DNA of 64,000 nucleotides from Diphasiastrum complanatum (GCA_029204225.1 CM055097.1:52045698-52109697); one strand, 5' to 3'; numbered from the stretch's first letter, positions 1 to 12,849 are shown. Notes: a model not told the origin generated them from the sequence alone. Made by a program: numbers and translations.

Positions 1-3000
1 CAGTACATAAACACATTCTTATCTGACAGATTCTTCCAAAACCCACATATGTTACTCACATATCTCACTGAGATCTTGTAACTCAGCTACACAATATTTT
101 CTATTTCTCATGAGTAACTAACATATTCTAGAAATCTCTGAGACGAATAAAACTCATTCTTAGCGAGTTTCCAATCCTACTTACCTCTAATTACATAATT
201 TCTCCCACTGATTAACCCCTCTCTGATCCTAGTACTTAAACTAAGATTAGGTTGATCCAATATAGAGCTCTCAGACTTGAAAACTTACTTTTATTCCAAT
301 CAAAATGGAATTAGTAACCTTTGACCTTTTATTGTACTACTTATAGATAATGATTCAAATTCCAAATCTGTTCTAGTTCCAGATTGTCCACACAATCCCT
401 AGAGAATTTCTCTTATTTCAAAAAGTTCCAATTGGGCATCTTACTCTGAATCTATCCGAAATTCCTTTTAGATCCAATCTCATTTCTATATCGCAGTTGG
501 TTCTCTTTTGAAAGTTATGCAACCAACAGATTCCCAAATAGAATTTTATCCCACCACTTCACCCCTCCTTTTAAGAAAATTATAAATTTCCATAAAAGCT
601 AACTGGAAAGATGATATATGAAAATATCTAAATCTTAGAAAAGTCAGTAATAAGTGTTTCCACTAAAGGATTCACCCTATTACACACAGGACTTTTTCTT
701 CAAATATTCTCACTCTGAGTGATAGAAACTACTATTACATCGAAATCCATTTATGCAACAGAGATATTCAATGGTTTAAGAAATTGAAACATTTTAACCT
801 TAGAATTTATCTGAATTCCAAGTCTATTCACACAAGTAGTAGTTTATATGACATAACAGTCTTCTAGAAGAATAACTTCATGCTGGAAAGAATCATATAA
901 ATCAGTCTGATATCCTATATTTGAGAAATTACTAAGAAGTAAAGGATTAATTAAGAAAGCGAGAAATAGATTTGAGGGCCTCTGATTTTGTAAATAATGA
1001 GATACCACATTGGGATCTAGATTAAACCTCAAAATTTTCCAAAATACCCCACATTTGATTGAATGGTTTTCATCTTTCCCATATCGTGACTAGGTACTAA
1101 ACACACCATTGATCATCATATCTTTATAGTCCTAGAAGTTTCTTTCCAAAATCACTGACATCCCATACCATCAGCTTTTCCTTCCAGAAAATTCTTAACC
1201 GCCTTATCTGATATTCTAGAGATCCACGGATCATCTAGCTGTCCTACAATCATTATAGAAGTTATCTCTTGTTTCCAAAACATTGGAGAATCCCATTTAT
1301 TTGGATGATTGGCATGCCTATCAGATATATACCCAAAATTCACATCTGACTATGTGACTTAGACAAAAGAATTAACATGGTTCACTATTACACTCTGAAC
1401 CTTTCTGGTTATTGACAAGCTTCGAAACCCTACTGATGCATCAAGTCTAGGGACAAGCTTCTACCAACTAACAGATCCAATGTAATCCACGTATCAGATT
1501 CCACTTCTAAACCTCACAATTGACATCCAAAACTGCGGATAACTCAATGGTTACGAAGATATCAGTTACGAATTCATCTGAATGAATTCTAACTAGGAAA
1601 TTAATAACCAGTATTAAACAATTATTTACAGGGATTACCAAAATCCTAACTGCAAAATACATTTTTCGATCACACTTACTACCTCTGATGTCCACTCTTC
1701 TTCCCTCCTTAGAATTTTCAGTTCCCTGAAAACCTATTTCAGCTAAGGTACCAAGAAGACGTAACGACATTAGTAAATGTTTTAAAAAAATTAATTACTA
1801 TAGGAAAAAGTCCAAAACAATTTCATTTCTGTCTTATACCTGGGTTGAAAATAATTCACCATAGGATTTTACTGGAAATGAAATCCGTTATGTAATTCTT
1901 ATTATTACAAATTTTCCAATAAAATTGGACTATTTTTTTTTTATTGACTGATTTGGCATTACTCCATTAATATTGACAAAACCTATCCAAACATAGAATA
2001 TGAAATTACATGAACGGAAATTCCACCAATAGGATTTCAGTAATTCTTGAACCGTATCCTATCGGATTTACTGACTAGATAAAGAATACTATTTTCACTC
2101 ATTCAACCTGGTCATTTCATATTGTTTGACGATTTTAATCAAATTTAACGAGTATCTTGCACAAACGTTCACTTGACTGATTTCTATCGATCAACATCAA
2201 CTAGGAAACTTATCATACAAGTAACTGATTTCCAATTATCAAATGAAAATTCAACAAAAAAGAAAAAAAAACAAATTTTTACTTTCCATCTGGGAGTTCC
2301 CAACTCCAAAGTTAAAAAATAATAGCACAGTAAAAATTGTCGACAATTCATTGCGGTTCCTTCTGTCAATTTTGATTCTATATTACTGGGAAATAATTTA
2401 GATTCAATGAAAACACTGTGATCAAATTTGACTGATAAACTTAGTTTAATCAATTCACTAATCTAAACTGATTCTATAGATAACGAAAAAAATGACCAAA
2501 ATTTTGATTTTTTTCCGGAAAACTCAAATTTTGCTTTATTTTACGTAATTCAAAAATTCTGACGTAAATATTGTTACAAAAGGCAATCGAAGTCAAAAAA
2601 TCAAAACACTGTCCGATTCCTAATGTTACTAACCCAATATCAAACTGGCATAAACGTCATTAAGGAATTTTTTACGTAAACTTCAATTTTACGGAATTTG
2701 TCAGCCATTAACACTAATTTGTGACTCAACTGTCAGAGCACATGCGTATGACCACTCAAATCGATTGTCAATCCTTCATGCATGTCAGAATCACTCTGAG
2801 AATCAGCATGCAACTAATCCATGCAAACACAATACTACAAATTAGAGAAATGACTGGCTTGCAATCAAAACAATTCCAAATTTTGCAAATTTTACTCACA
2901 AAACTGCAAAACTTTAGATGATCATTACTTTGGCTACGGGACACCAAATTGGGTGCTGTAAAGCTCAATACAAAGGGAGAACAAGTGAACAAGATGCTTG

Positions 3001-4092
3001 CCATGTCAGCCTGCCACCTGGGCTTCACATGTGCAAGTTCAGAGCTGCCAGAAAACTATAGTAGGGCACACTTCTTGTAGACCAAATGATGAAAAAACGT
3101 GCAAACACTTACCAACAGCCTTAAACAGCCTATTAGACTTCCATGAAGCATTCATACCGATCCTAATATGTAGTATAGGCTAAGAACGAAGATTTCTTGA
3201 TTTGTAGAAGTCAAAATAGCTTCAAACTTGATGGAGATGGTGCATAAGCCACCAGCCATCAATTCATAGGTCTGATAGCTTGCTGGGAAGGTAAAAAGGA
3301 TTTCTAATCATGCTGTAACTAATTCCAAAATGATTTCCTTATGGATTTGGAGAGATCCATCCCCAAAAAATCACCAAAAATGGTCATTTTTTGAACTTTT
3401 TTGACTTCCAACAAGTTCAATTGCTGGAATTCTTGGTTCTAACTTTAGGGAAAGCTTCAAAAGACTTTGGTTCACCTCTTTACAAGCTCTAAATGGTGTT
3501 TTATAGCCACCTACTATCCAACTTTATGAAAAAAAACAAGCAAAAATGATAATTTTGGGCTATTTTCCGGTTTTTTCATCACCATAAAGTGGAAATTCAT
3601 GACATACAACTCTTTTTCTAACACATGCAAACCAATTTATAGAATTACAACCATCCAATTGATTTGATCTTGCTAGATTTTGGTTCTTACTATCTATTTT
3701 GTGCCAAAAAACATGAAAAACCAAGCAATTTTGACCAAAACATAGCCTAGAATCAAAAATCATTGGAGAGAACCGGCAAGCATTATTAATTTCATCATTA
3801 ATGAACCCTAAAATGAAAGTACACTTGTTGGAAAATTCAAATCTACCAAAGATTTGATCTACACACGAAAAAGCTCCAAAAAAGCATCACAAATTGGCCT
3901 TCAAGGACAATTCTCCATAAAACCACAAAGAATCCCAAGAGTAATGGATCTTAGCAACATGCAAAATAAAACTGGGATAGTACACCCACTTGCACACTTG
4001 CTATCCACCTTGGAAGAGAATTCCCATGGATCCAATCCAGAATTTCGACGAAAGGTAGCCCTTCTCCATGTTCTCCAATCTTTGTAAGCCTT
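1..4092. other. AT-rich non-genic DNA
   Basis: I see no coding region here. Open frames on both strands are short and carry no recognisable motif. If the primer-site-like sequence at 4093-4104 is real, the right part of this stretch is the internal region of a minus-strand LTR element without recognisable gag or pol. A short segment near 2995-3030 resembles one near 54730-54755 (both read like gatgcttgcc followed by a ccacctgggcttcac-type block), so at least part is dispersed repeat. Confidence 0.6.
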
Positions 4093-4560
4093 GCTCTGAT
4101 ACCACTATAAGGGAAGCTCCCTAAGATCCCGCTTACAAGATAACACACTATGGAGCAACCACCCAACCAAGTAGAAGCAACCAATCAACTCTAGAAGCTT
4201 CACCCCCAAGCCAAGGAACAAGAAGCAGGAACGTAGAGTGAAACCTTGGCAATGAATCAATGATCACAATCAGGAGTAGGGCGAGTTTGGCCTCTTCTTA
4301 TAGATCCATAAGCATCATGGGCACATAGTCATGCATAGCCCTAAGTTCCCTATACATAGATTCACCTAGAATAGAGTCCTATGCATGGACCACCTATTCA
4401 TAGAATTGCTATTGATAACTCTACACATGCATACACTGTCTCATACCTTGTCTAAACTCCATTTAGTGTGTTCTGGGCCTCACAAGGATATAAGTTACTT
4501 TCGGGTCACATCTAGTGTGATGTGGCATAACTAACAGCCTGATTTACTGGAGTACCGTGT
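4093..4560 (-). mobile_element. candidate PBS and 5' LTR edge of a minus-strand LTR retrotransposon
   Basis: Positions 4093-4104 read gctctgatacca, the exact reverse complement of the plant initiator-Met tRNA primer site TGGTATCAGAGC. In a minus-strand element the 5' LTR should begin just right of it, at about 4105. I could not find a second LTR copy to the left in this window, so the element either runs off the window or is truncated. The right boundary is a guess. The 12-base match at the expected layout is the only evidence. Confidence 0.35.
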
Positions 4561-4697
4561 ATCCAAGACTAGGAGTATACTGAATCCTACTTACTGGTCA
4601 TGGACATAACAGTGAGTCCATCATACTTATGCAATCCATCACTAGATAGAACATAGCAATATTGATAAACACTCATCTTTTGGACAGTATGTAGCGA

Positions 4698-4955
4698 TCT
4701 GTCCATCGTTGAATAGTGCCCATTCTAATCACAAAAAGTGCACATAGTATGTGCAAGAGTGAGGCAACCCTCCATCGCTGCTCTCTGAGCCATAAAGAGC
4801 AAGTTATAGCATGGAAATATCGTAATTATATCATTCTATCACCTGCATTTTTAGAAGATTATCACATAACCAAAACTGTCCATCGCTGCCTATTGAGGCA
4901 GGATGGACGGTTTTAAGAATCAAAAAGTGACGTTGTTGTCCATCGCTGGACCTCA
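4698..4955. repeat. dispersed TCCATCGCTG-type motif, four copies
   Basis: The decamer tccatcgctg, or tccatcgttg in one case, occurs four times at about 4700, 4771, 4879 and 4940. The third copy is followed by a short inverted match (the ccatcgctgcc region against ggcaggatgg). The spacing is irregular, so this is not a simple tandem array. Function is unknown. Confidence 0.5.
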
Positions 4956-5119
4956 ATGTGTTCTTGACCTATCACAGCCTTTACATGGTTTAGAGTGATG
5001 AATGGTGTATCAAAGCAGAACATTATTAAAGCATCCTTCTCCGAAAAGTAGAGTAAATACGAGAGGAGTGTAAGAGAGAAGTAGCACGAAAATGGAGGTC
5101 GCGGAAAGCAATAGGAACA

Positions 5120-5460
5120 CAGTGTCGAAATCGGACATCCATAGAAATTGTCAGATTCTGACATAATTTTTAGAACCCAAAACATCCACGCATCGACACG
5201 GATTGCTGATCTGATGTCGGGATCCGACACATTTAAAAACTTGTTGGATTTCGACATCCAACTAGGATGCCAGCTCAAAGATCGTTTGCCACATGGCACC
5301 CACGTCAGGTGTCGGAATCCGTCACATATTTTATGTGTCAAGTTCCAACATCCAATTTAAAACTCTATTCCTGCCAGCTACCGGCGGCAGCCGGAGTTTT
5401 GTTTTTACGAGGGTTCGACAAAGGTGTCGGAAAGCGACATGTCGGATTTTGACATTTAAT
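5120..5460. repeat. cluster of GTCGGA..TCCGAC inverted motifs
   Basis: At least five imperfect palindromes built on GTCGG and CCGAC halves lie in about 340 bases. Examples are gatgtcgggatccgacac near 5213 and gtgtcggaatccgtcaca near 5308, with further partial copies near 5129, 5247 and 5425. The copia fragment starts directly to the right. This may be part of a small palindromic transposon or an LTR remnant, but no outer terminal repeats were identified. Confidence 0.45.
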
Positions 5461-5479
5461 GGGATCTCCCAAAATCGGA

Positions 5480-6205
5480 ATGAGCGCGTTTAGTAGTAGT
5501 GACCTTCCAAATGGTGAATTAACTTTGCTTAAGGATCTACTGTACGTACCCAAACTGACAAAGAATTTATTGTCATTCAGCAAGCTTACAGATCAGGGCT
5601 GTAGAGCCTTGTTGAATTCAAGACAATGTACCATTTTGGATAAGAACCGTAATGAGGTCCTCTCTACAGATAGAGAAGAAAATTTATATATCTTGAGTCA
5701 TGAATATGCACTTACTACTTTTGTGAGTAATTCTGATGCTCATGTCTGGCATCAAAGATTAGGACATTTAAACATGAGGTCGATCTTGTATATGCATCAT
5801 AATATTATGGTCAAGGACATGGTCATTAATGCTGCTTCCACAGCTAATCAAACTGTCTGTGAAGATTGCTTACTAGGAAACAACCTAGAACAAGATTTTC
5901 AAAAGGACCAGCCAAAAGGGCTAAGTCCATTATGTCACTAATTCATAGTGACTTACGTGGTCCTATGGTCCCTCTTTGGGCAAATCCTTATATTTCATCA
6001 CATTTATTGATGACTACTCCCGATTTACCATAGTTATATTCATTAAGAACAAGTCTGAGGCCTTTAATTGTTTTAAGGAAAACAAAAAAATTGTTGAGAC
6101 TCAAACTGGTCAGAAGATCAAGACCCTGCGGTTTGATTCAGGGGGGGAGTACATGTTTGACAAAATGGCAGACTATCTATCATCATGCGACACGTGGCTT
6201 TTGTG
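5480..6205 (+). pseudogene. Ty1/copia pol fragment (pre-integrase and integrase core), broken
   Basis: The translation shows the end of the copia protease region (LLYVPKLTKNLLSFSKL), then the GAG-pre-integrase zinc domain with the HQRLGHLN motif and the CEDC pair. The integrase core start follows: IHSDLRGPM, FITFIDDYSRF, and RFDSGGEY with the second catalytic Asp. Two frame changes are needed, near 5930 and 5975. The first frame ends in a stop at 5939-5941. Homology ends near 6205, before the catalytic Glu, and no RT, RNase H or LTRs are attached. It is a decayed fragment without likely function. Confidence 0.85.
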
Positions 6206-7149
6206 ACAACTATACATAGTGTATACTATCAACCCGTAGGGAATGTTGACGTGGACGAGGACGTTGCAAATTCTCTCACTTCGTGTTTTAGGGGAAGTGG
6301 TTTTCTCTCACTTCGCAAATTTTGGGAAGTGGCTGGGAATGTCCCTCGTTCAAAATAGATGACCTTCGGCATTTTTCTCTCTCTTTGGCGAAGATGTCTT
6401 TAAAACAGTTTAACTCATGAAAATAGATGACCTTCGAGAATTTTCTCTCTCTTCGTATTTTTCTGGAAATTGCAAAAAAGCCGAAGGTGTTAAAATCAGT
6501 TAAACTTTTGAACTGCACAAGTTAAACTTTTGAACTATGCAAGTGTCGCATTTTGGGAAAATGCGAAAAAGCCGAAGCTGTTGAAAACATAGTTCATTTC
6601 TGCAGACTGTTGCGACACTTAGTGTATTTCTGCAGACTGTTGTGACACTTAGTGTATTTTTGCAGACTGTTGAAAAAGTAATGTAACTCTGTAGACTTGT
6701 TCTAAATGCTAGTTCTTGGAAGTCCTTGAAGGTGGCCAAGTCTTCAATGACTTCAAGTAATTTGTGAACTCGAGGGTGAAGGCCTATCCTAAGTTCTTAA
6801 GGCCAAAAGATTAATTGGCTTATCATTCACATAAAGCTAGACTCGAATCAACTTAATGAAAATCAAATAAGACTTTAAATCAAAAACTCGAACAACATTG
6901 CATCACATAGATTCATTCACACAATAGCGGAAGCACTGAAGGGTCAAGATGGGGACGCCCCCCCTCCCCGAAAGATTCTTTTTTTGTCATTATGCAAATC
7001 CAATTGGCCAATGCCAATTACATATACAATGGATTCCAATAGGAGTCTCAGATGTAGGAACATCAACTTAATATAGACTTAGTTCATATCCAATGATCTT
7101 AATTCCATATCTAGCTTAACAAAAGCATAGAAATTTCTTCATAAGTCTT
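6206..7149. other. non-genic DNA with CTTCG-rich repeats
   Basis: The stretch after the copia fragment repeats ttctctcacttcg and ttttctctctcttcg-like words (6270-6480). It includes a C9 run near 6958. I see no gene. Confidence 0.5.
6597..6673. repeat. 30 bp tandem repeat, about 2.4 copies
   Basis: The unit begins tgcagactgttgygacactt and repeats at 6601 and 6631, with a partial third copy at 6661. The two full units differ at only a couple of positions. Confidence 0.85.
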
Positions 7150-7535
7150 AATCTTTTTGACATGCAATCATGTTGGATCTTAGATTCTTGACATGCAATT
7201 CATAAGGGTTCATAGATTCTTGTCATGCAGTCATAAGGGTTCATAGATTCTTGACATGCAACAGTCATGAAGTGACATGCATGGTCATTTGGCAATGCAT
7301 GGTGTGACATGCAAGCTTCAAATCCGATGTGCAAGCTTTAGATCTGACATGCAAGCTCTAGATCTGACATGCATGGACAATAGGCCACTGATGGTATGAC
7401 ATGCAAGCTTCAAATCTGACATGCAAGCTTTAGATCTGACATGCATGGACAATAGGCCACTGATGGCATGACATGCAAGCTCTAGATCTGACATGCATAG
7501 ACAATAGGCCACAGATAGCCTGACATGCAAAAGTA
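7150..7535. repeat. CATGCA-rich minisatellite
   Basis: The octamer gacatgca occurs 13 times here. The longer phrase ggacaataggccactgatgg occurs at 7375 and 7447, with a diverged third copy near 7499, so units of about 50-72 bp are repeated. CATGCA is also the core of the RY element bound by plant B3 transcription factors, but the repeat structure explains its density without invoking regulation. Confidence 0.85.
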
Positions 7536-7602
7536 TTGATCAACCATTCTTGCATATGAGTGACAGTTTCAAGAGCATACCATGTTTTCGAGAGAAGGTG
7601 AA

Positions 7603-7605
<3 letters not shown>

Positions 7606-7689
<84 letters not shown>
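7606..7689. repeat. (GA)42 microsatellite
   Basis: This is a pure 84-base GA tract. It lies just beyond the C-terminal end of the gypsy Gag fragment read on the minus strand. Confidence 0.98.
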
Positions 7690-7692
<3 letters not shown>

Positions 7693-7769
7693 TGTATGTT
7701 TGTGTGTGATGTGAAAGAGAGATAGAAATCCGAGGGTTTGAGTTCCAAAAAATCCTGCATTCACAAAAT

Positions 7770-8350
7770 AGCATAGCCTCCTTGAGGTAATGTCTCAATC
7801 CTCTTCTCCAAAGCACATGTACACAACAAACAACAAAATGGCAGAGCTTGGATGCAACATCTTCTTCTCTCATTGCATCTTCCATAGCTTCGTGCAATGT
7901 GGCATATTGCTTCCGTCTTTTCAGCTCTCGTCTGATGCTTCTAGATAGTCCCGCTAAGAACCACATAATGACCGCATGATCAGGAGTAAGCTCCGCATTA
8001 CACTCAAATCTCAGGTGTTTGATCCATTCGATGTAGTCTCTGACCCTTTCTCTTTTTTCCATCTTGATTTTGCTAAGCAAGAGGATCGGGTCTTCAAGAA
8101 ACTTCCACGGCTTAAATCTGGTGATTAAGACTACTTTTACCACTTCCCAATCTGTTCGTTCTTGTGTCGTTTGATTGAAAAACAAATTTAAAGCCGCTCC
8201 TGTCAGGGACATTGGAAATAGCTTCAGTTTTTCTACCGAGGTGGTTTCACCATAGATCTCGCATGCTTGCCCATAGATCTGCAAGAATCTGATAAGATCT
8301 GTGGAGAGGGGCACATTTCCACTTATATAGAGAGTGGAGAGTCCTTCCAA
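7770..8350 (-). pseudogene. Ty3/gypsy-type Gag fragment
   Basis: On the minus strand about 190 codons are open and read like the retrotransposon Gag capsid domain. Blocks include LTGAALNLFFNQ, DWEVVKVVLITRFKP, ERVRDYIEWIKHLRFEC, and MWFLAGLSRSIRREL followed by YATLHEAMEDAMREED. This order matches plant Retrotrans_gag proteins. No zinc knuckle, protease or RT follows. The frame runs into unrelated sequence and the GA tract after about 7770. The frame has no convincing ATG, so the N-terminus is missing as well. Confidence 0.8.
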
Positions 8351-9375
8351 AGTGAGTGAGGTGTCAAGTTCAAGTGCATGAGGTGTGAGGAAGACTCCAA
8401 TTGGACATTGGGTGAAGTGGAGTGCATGGATGAGGTGTATTAGTTAGAGAGGGTGAATGGGTGATGTGTAATAGCTTGGGAGAGTTATTATGGTGATTTG
8501 GCATATGAAGTGAGAGTGTAGGAGGGCGCCCCATTATATGTGTCAAATATCCTAGAATGCATGTGGAAAAGTAGGTGGGAGCTAGGTGGTACAAGATTCA
8601 AACTTGACTTTTATTTACATATAATTTTTCATGATTACAACTTAAGAATTCACCCAAGTGCAATTTTCCTAAGGAAGAGCCAAGGTGTATGTCCATCTTG
8701 TTTTTGCATAATGTCCTAGCTCTTTGGATAAAAGTTTAGACAATGTTAATTCAGTTTATTTAGTCTCCTTATTAAATTTCTATAGCCAAAATAATATTCA
8801 GAAGTCAAGTAACTATATAGATATGTTGTGCATATGAGCCTTTTAATTGGCTCAACCCATAACCCATAAGACTTGACCTACATCAAAAAGTAGTGCTTCA
8901 CCAACATGTAGAAATAGAAGAAAGTTTTTATTAATAAAAGATGGGGAAACTCATCGGAGTACAAAGGCATGCATGTAAAAAGTGTAAAGGCCATAAGGCG
9001 AATTAAGATATTGTACATCAACTATAACAAAGCAACAATCTCACAAAGTAGCTATAAAAAGTCTACTACTTGATGTAAGTCGCTAGCTAAGATAGTTGGA
9101 AGTTTAGGTAGTGCAGGAAGCTGTAAAGCAACCGTTCTTGCAACTATGGCACGTCGAAGTATTGTGAGTGTCTGAGTGCGTTGTAAAGTGGTAGAAACTT
9201 GTTGACAAGGTGTGTGAAAAGATGCAAACACCCAATTGGGTCTTTGCCTATAACCCACAATGTAAAGTGTGATGAGCACGAGTGTGCTTGCACGCACGTG
9301 TAACACAATTGAGTTGTTTCACAGTCTCAGGTTCAGACTGCAGCTCAAAGCTCATTACAAGCAACAATTTCTCTC
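8351..9375. other. non-genic stretch between the Gag fragment and the ARPC5 upstream region
   Basis: I see only short frames and no motif. The left part may be leader sequence of the gypsy element whose Gag lies next to it. Confidence 0.4.
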
Positions 9376-9714
9376 TTATCTTGCTCTTCTGGGAAGTGGA
9401 AGTGGCAATGGAGATGGAGATGGAGTCCGATGGGCTTCAATGACCTCTTCCGCAACATCGATGGTCAGTTGTGGTTGCTGTTGTTGAGTCTTGCAACGCC
9501 TTGCCTTCCTTGTATTGCCATGTCTCATCATCATGTGCCATATTCTATCCAATATAAGAAGACTCACCCCATAGCTTCTGATCCCACAAACACATCTATG
9601 AAATGCGCACAGATAAGTGCCCTGCAGGCTGTACGATCCACTCTCATGGAGACTATCGTCATCTTCGCCTGTCATTGTCATTGCTTGTAGTTCAGCAAGA
9701 TCTTTGTATGGCAT
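9376..9714 (-). CDS. possible small ORF divergent from ARPC5
   Basis: A 112-codon frame starts with ATG at 9714 on the minus strand and ends at 9376. It lies about 250 bases upstream of the ARPC5 start in head-to-head orientation. The product would hold an acidic stretch (GEDDDS), a short Cys/His part, a QQQQ run and an S/P-L/P-repeat tail. I recognise no family. The Pro/Leu tail comes from a GGAGAT-type simple repeat on the plus strand near 9400-9430, which weakens the case for coding. It may equally be promoter or 5' leader of ARPC5. Confidence 0.2.
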   Translation of the reverse strand: MPYKDLAELQAMTMTGEDDDSLHESGSYSLQGTYLCAFHRCVCGIRSYGVSLLILDRIWHMMMRHGNTRKARRCKTQQQQPQLTIDVAEEVIEAHRTPSPSPLPLPLPRRAR

Positions 9715-9965
9715 CCAGTATTACCTTCTTCTTGTGATGGTCAGATCGGTGCCATCATTCAAGCCAATGGTGAACTCTGTATTCTACCACTTTATTGTTT
9801 GTGTGTGACACGCAGCATTCGTTCGACGCCTATTTAAGAAAGAAGGTTCACTTTTCAGAGCCTTTTTTCACCCCCCCACCCCTTCCCCGTTTATTCAGTT
9901 TGCACGTGGTTCTCTCGTGTCATAATAGCTGGATCAACTGCAGGGTAATCCAAGGTTTTGTAAGC

Positions 9966-12203
9966 ATGGCAGACGAGGGAGATGGCGGGACATCAGAGCC
10001 TTCCGAAGAGATTCTTAGTCGGATTGAGCAAAAATCTCATCTGGTGGAGCGTCTTATCAGTCAGTGAGTTGCCAACGTTGTCATTTTTTTGGTGCCCTAA
10101 TTTTAAATTTATGTAAGTGGGGATTTCTGCTGGCAAACATAGCATCGGACCTTGTGAATAAGTACTCCAGTTTTCTAACAAAACTTTCTGTATAGCCCGC
10201 AATTTCTGATAATTCTTTTCTCCCGTTGGTTTATAAAAGCAAACGGGTTTTTGCGGAATTGGACTGCGCCTTTCATAATCGATATGTTTTTTGTGAATAT
10301 AAATTGCTATGTGAAAAGGTGCTTGCCCATTGGATTTACTATAATATGTATTTAATCTGGCACGAGTCTGTTTTTAAGTCCTTTGATTATTTATGTTTTC
10401 ATAGCTTTTCGGACTTGAGATTTTGGGATCGATGGCCTCTCAGAATCCAGATGTTAAAAGTTTTATGATGACTCTGGAAGCATATTTTGATTTGTTACTT
10501 TTTCATTCTACTACACAATACTGATGCACAGTAGGTCTCTATTTCACACTAGGATATTTTTCAAACAGAGTTGAAGATGACCTACGAGGGACTCTGCATT
10601 TGGAGTATAGACCGGAGGTTATGGAGATATTTAGATTATCCAAGAGAATGAAGTGGCTTTGACCTATTATTGTAGATTTTAGCTCACAATTATCATGCTA
10701 CATAGAATCAAAATAGGCATGTAAAATGCCTGCTTACATGGTAGGCATGCTTGGAATTCTTGACCTTTGGATCTAGATAGTCACTCCTACAACATGTATT
10801 TTGGTTATGTTTTGAATAAGAACTGTCCTTTCAATCTTTTGTGTTTGTTTCAATCATTCATTTTGTCATTGAGACTTGAAAATAATTGATTTTTAGGTGT
10901 CAGAAAACTATATGGTATATGTACTTGAATCATTCCTTGCTTGATCTACTCCACTATGACAGACATATAGTCCAGAGTCCACCCTCGGTTTCTCCAAATC
11001 AGGTCACGGTATTGACAAAGGAGGATTTCATGTGAAAAAGAGGATAAAGATAATACTGTAATTCATGGTCTCTTATGGGATGTTTCTCTCAGAAACTGCA
11101 ATGAAATGTACTGTCAGCTAATAATTTGCATTACAACTTCTATCAATGATAGAAGATTTACTTGGCTAGCAATTATGACCATCAAAGTTACCAGTCGTGC
11201 CTTTCAAAATCGAAATATTTTGGTCCTACAGCCAAGTGCCTGAAGCTCTGCCTAGGCAAGGTTTCTGCCACTCTTTGTCCTATGTGTGGCAAGTGAGCAT
11301 TTATCGTTGATATTATTAAAAGCAATGTGCATTTGCTATATTCCAAACAATCTGACAGGAAACATGGTTACACGTCAACCTTAGCTTTTCTTACTTTCCC
11401 TATTTTTTTCCTTGTTTCTGGTGTTTGTTGAATATTCACTTAGTTTTATTATTTTTCTCTACCAAGTCGTCTAAAGCATCTTCTCTGTGTATGCATCGCA
11501 TTTATGTAATGATAATTTCATGACATAAAAAACTTTGTGTTTTAGGCTGACCATTTGATTGCTTCCAGGTCCAAGTTTACAGATGCACTGAAGTTAGCTT
11601 TAGAAAATGCCCCAACAAGAACAAGAGATGAGAGATGCAAGGTTTGTAATTGAGCTTAGTCATCTTTTAGTTATGTGATGGTTTGAGTTTAGGACCTGAA
11701 TATGATTATTGTATATGATTTTGTCAATGTTGTGCATCTACTATGGAGGTTTAGTTTTCTAAGCATCAGTCAGAAGTTTGGAAACTCTATTTGGTAATAT
11801 TGAGGTATTCCAGATTTGTATCATGAAGCTCATCTGCGGTTGCTAGCTTGTTGCTATTTTCTCTTTGATTGCAGTCAGCGAATTGGATTTTGGTGCATCG
11901 AGCACTAATGGCAACCAGGGACCTTGAATTACTTCTGTCCACTTTAGAACCAGAATATGATGACATCTTAATGAAGTATGAATCTCTCAATGAAGCTTTT
12001 TGGGGTTCTGCCAAATACGCAGCTCTACTCAAGCTGTAAGCTCACTGTTGTCAAATGATCGATGTAGGTACTTGTATCGTGGCCTTGCAACTGGAGACAG
12101 GCCCACGTGTGATCAATGCCTCCGCTTGCATGAGAAGTTGACAGAGAGAGCAGGAATGGGATGCATAATCAGGGTTCTTTCCGATAGATGGAATCTTGTG
12201 TAA
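9966..12203 (+). CDS. ARPC5: ARP2/3 complex subunit 5 (p16), four exons
   Basis: Exons are 9966-10063, 11569-11641, 11875-11975 and 12068-12203. All introns are GT-AG, and the joined frame gives 135 residues, close to the roughly 132 of Arabidopsis ARPC5. Diagnostic blocks are TRDERCKSANWI, VHRALMA, YDDILMKYLYRGL, TGDRPTCDQCL and HEKLTERAGMGCI. ARPC5 is the small subunit of the seven-part ARP2/3 complex, which nucleates branched actin filaments in the cytosol when activated by SCAR/WAVE; in plants it affects cell shape. The start ATG has an AAGCATGGC context, and the N-terminus is acidic, as in relatives. Intron 1 is 1.5 kb; the other two are 233 and 92 bases. I see no lesion. Confidence 0.95.
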
Positions 12204-12849
12204 CTATGAACCAGACATGACTTTATTAAACATATTTTAGCCTCAGTGTGCACTGTGTTAATACATGAAACCAGTTGCATATACAAAGACACCAGCTACT
12301 TAAAATACATTCGGTTACCCATAGAAGAGACAGGAAATTTGTCAAAAACTGGAAATCCAAGCATCAGTTGAAAACTTACACCTGGACATTGTTGAGTCCA
12401 TACATTGCAACAGACTTCGTTTTCAAGTAGCCTTCACATCGATAAAGCAAGAAGTGGAGGGCACTGATCTGGGTACTGCATCATTTCCTCGAGAGAAGGT
12501 TCTAAGATCATATGTACACTAAAGAGTCTTTCTACTCAACTGCAGTGGTCTCACCCAGGGTCATATAAACGTAGACCACCACTTATGGAGGTTCAGAATT
12601 TTTCTCACCAGGATAAATGCAAATTTTGGCCACAAGCCACAAGATTGGATATGTAACTGTTCACAGAAAAGCCTTTAAATTTGGCACTTGTTGTGTAGCC
12701 ACTTTGAGATTTACTTGATTAGCGTACACTTAGAGAGAGCTATCCTTCCCGAAAACAAAGATTTGAAGTAATGGTTCGAATCTACTTATTTAATTCACAT
12801 AGAAGGAGGTTTAGTTTGTGCTACTTTACCTATTTTAATTCCATTTTAT

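Noticed and set aside
7150-7535. CRISPR array
   Set aside because: Repeats are irregular with no unique spacers, and the DNA is plant nuclear; it is a minisatellite.
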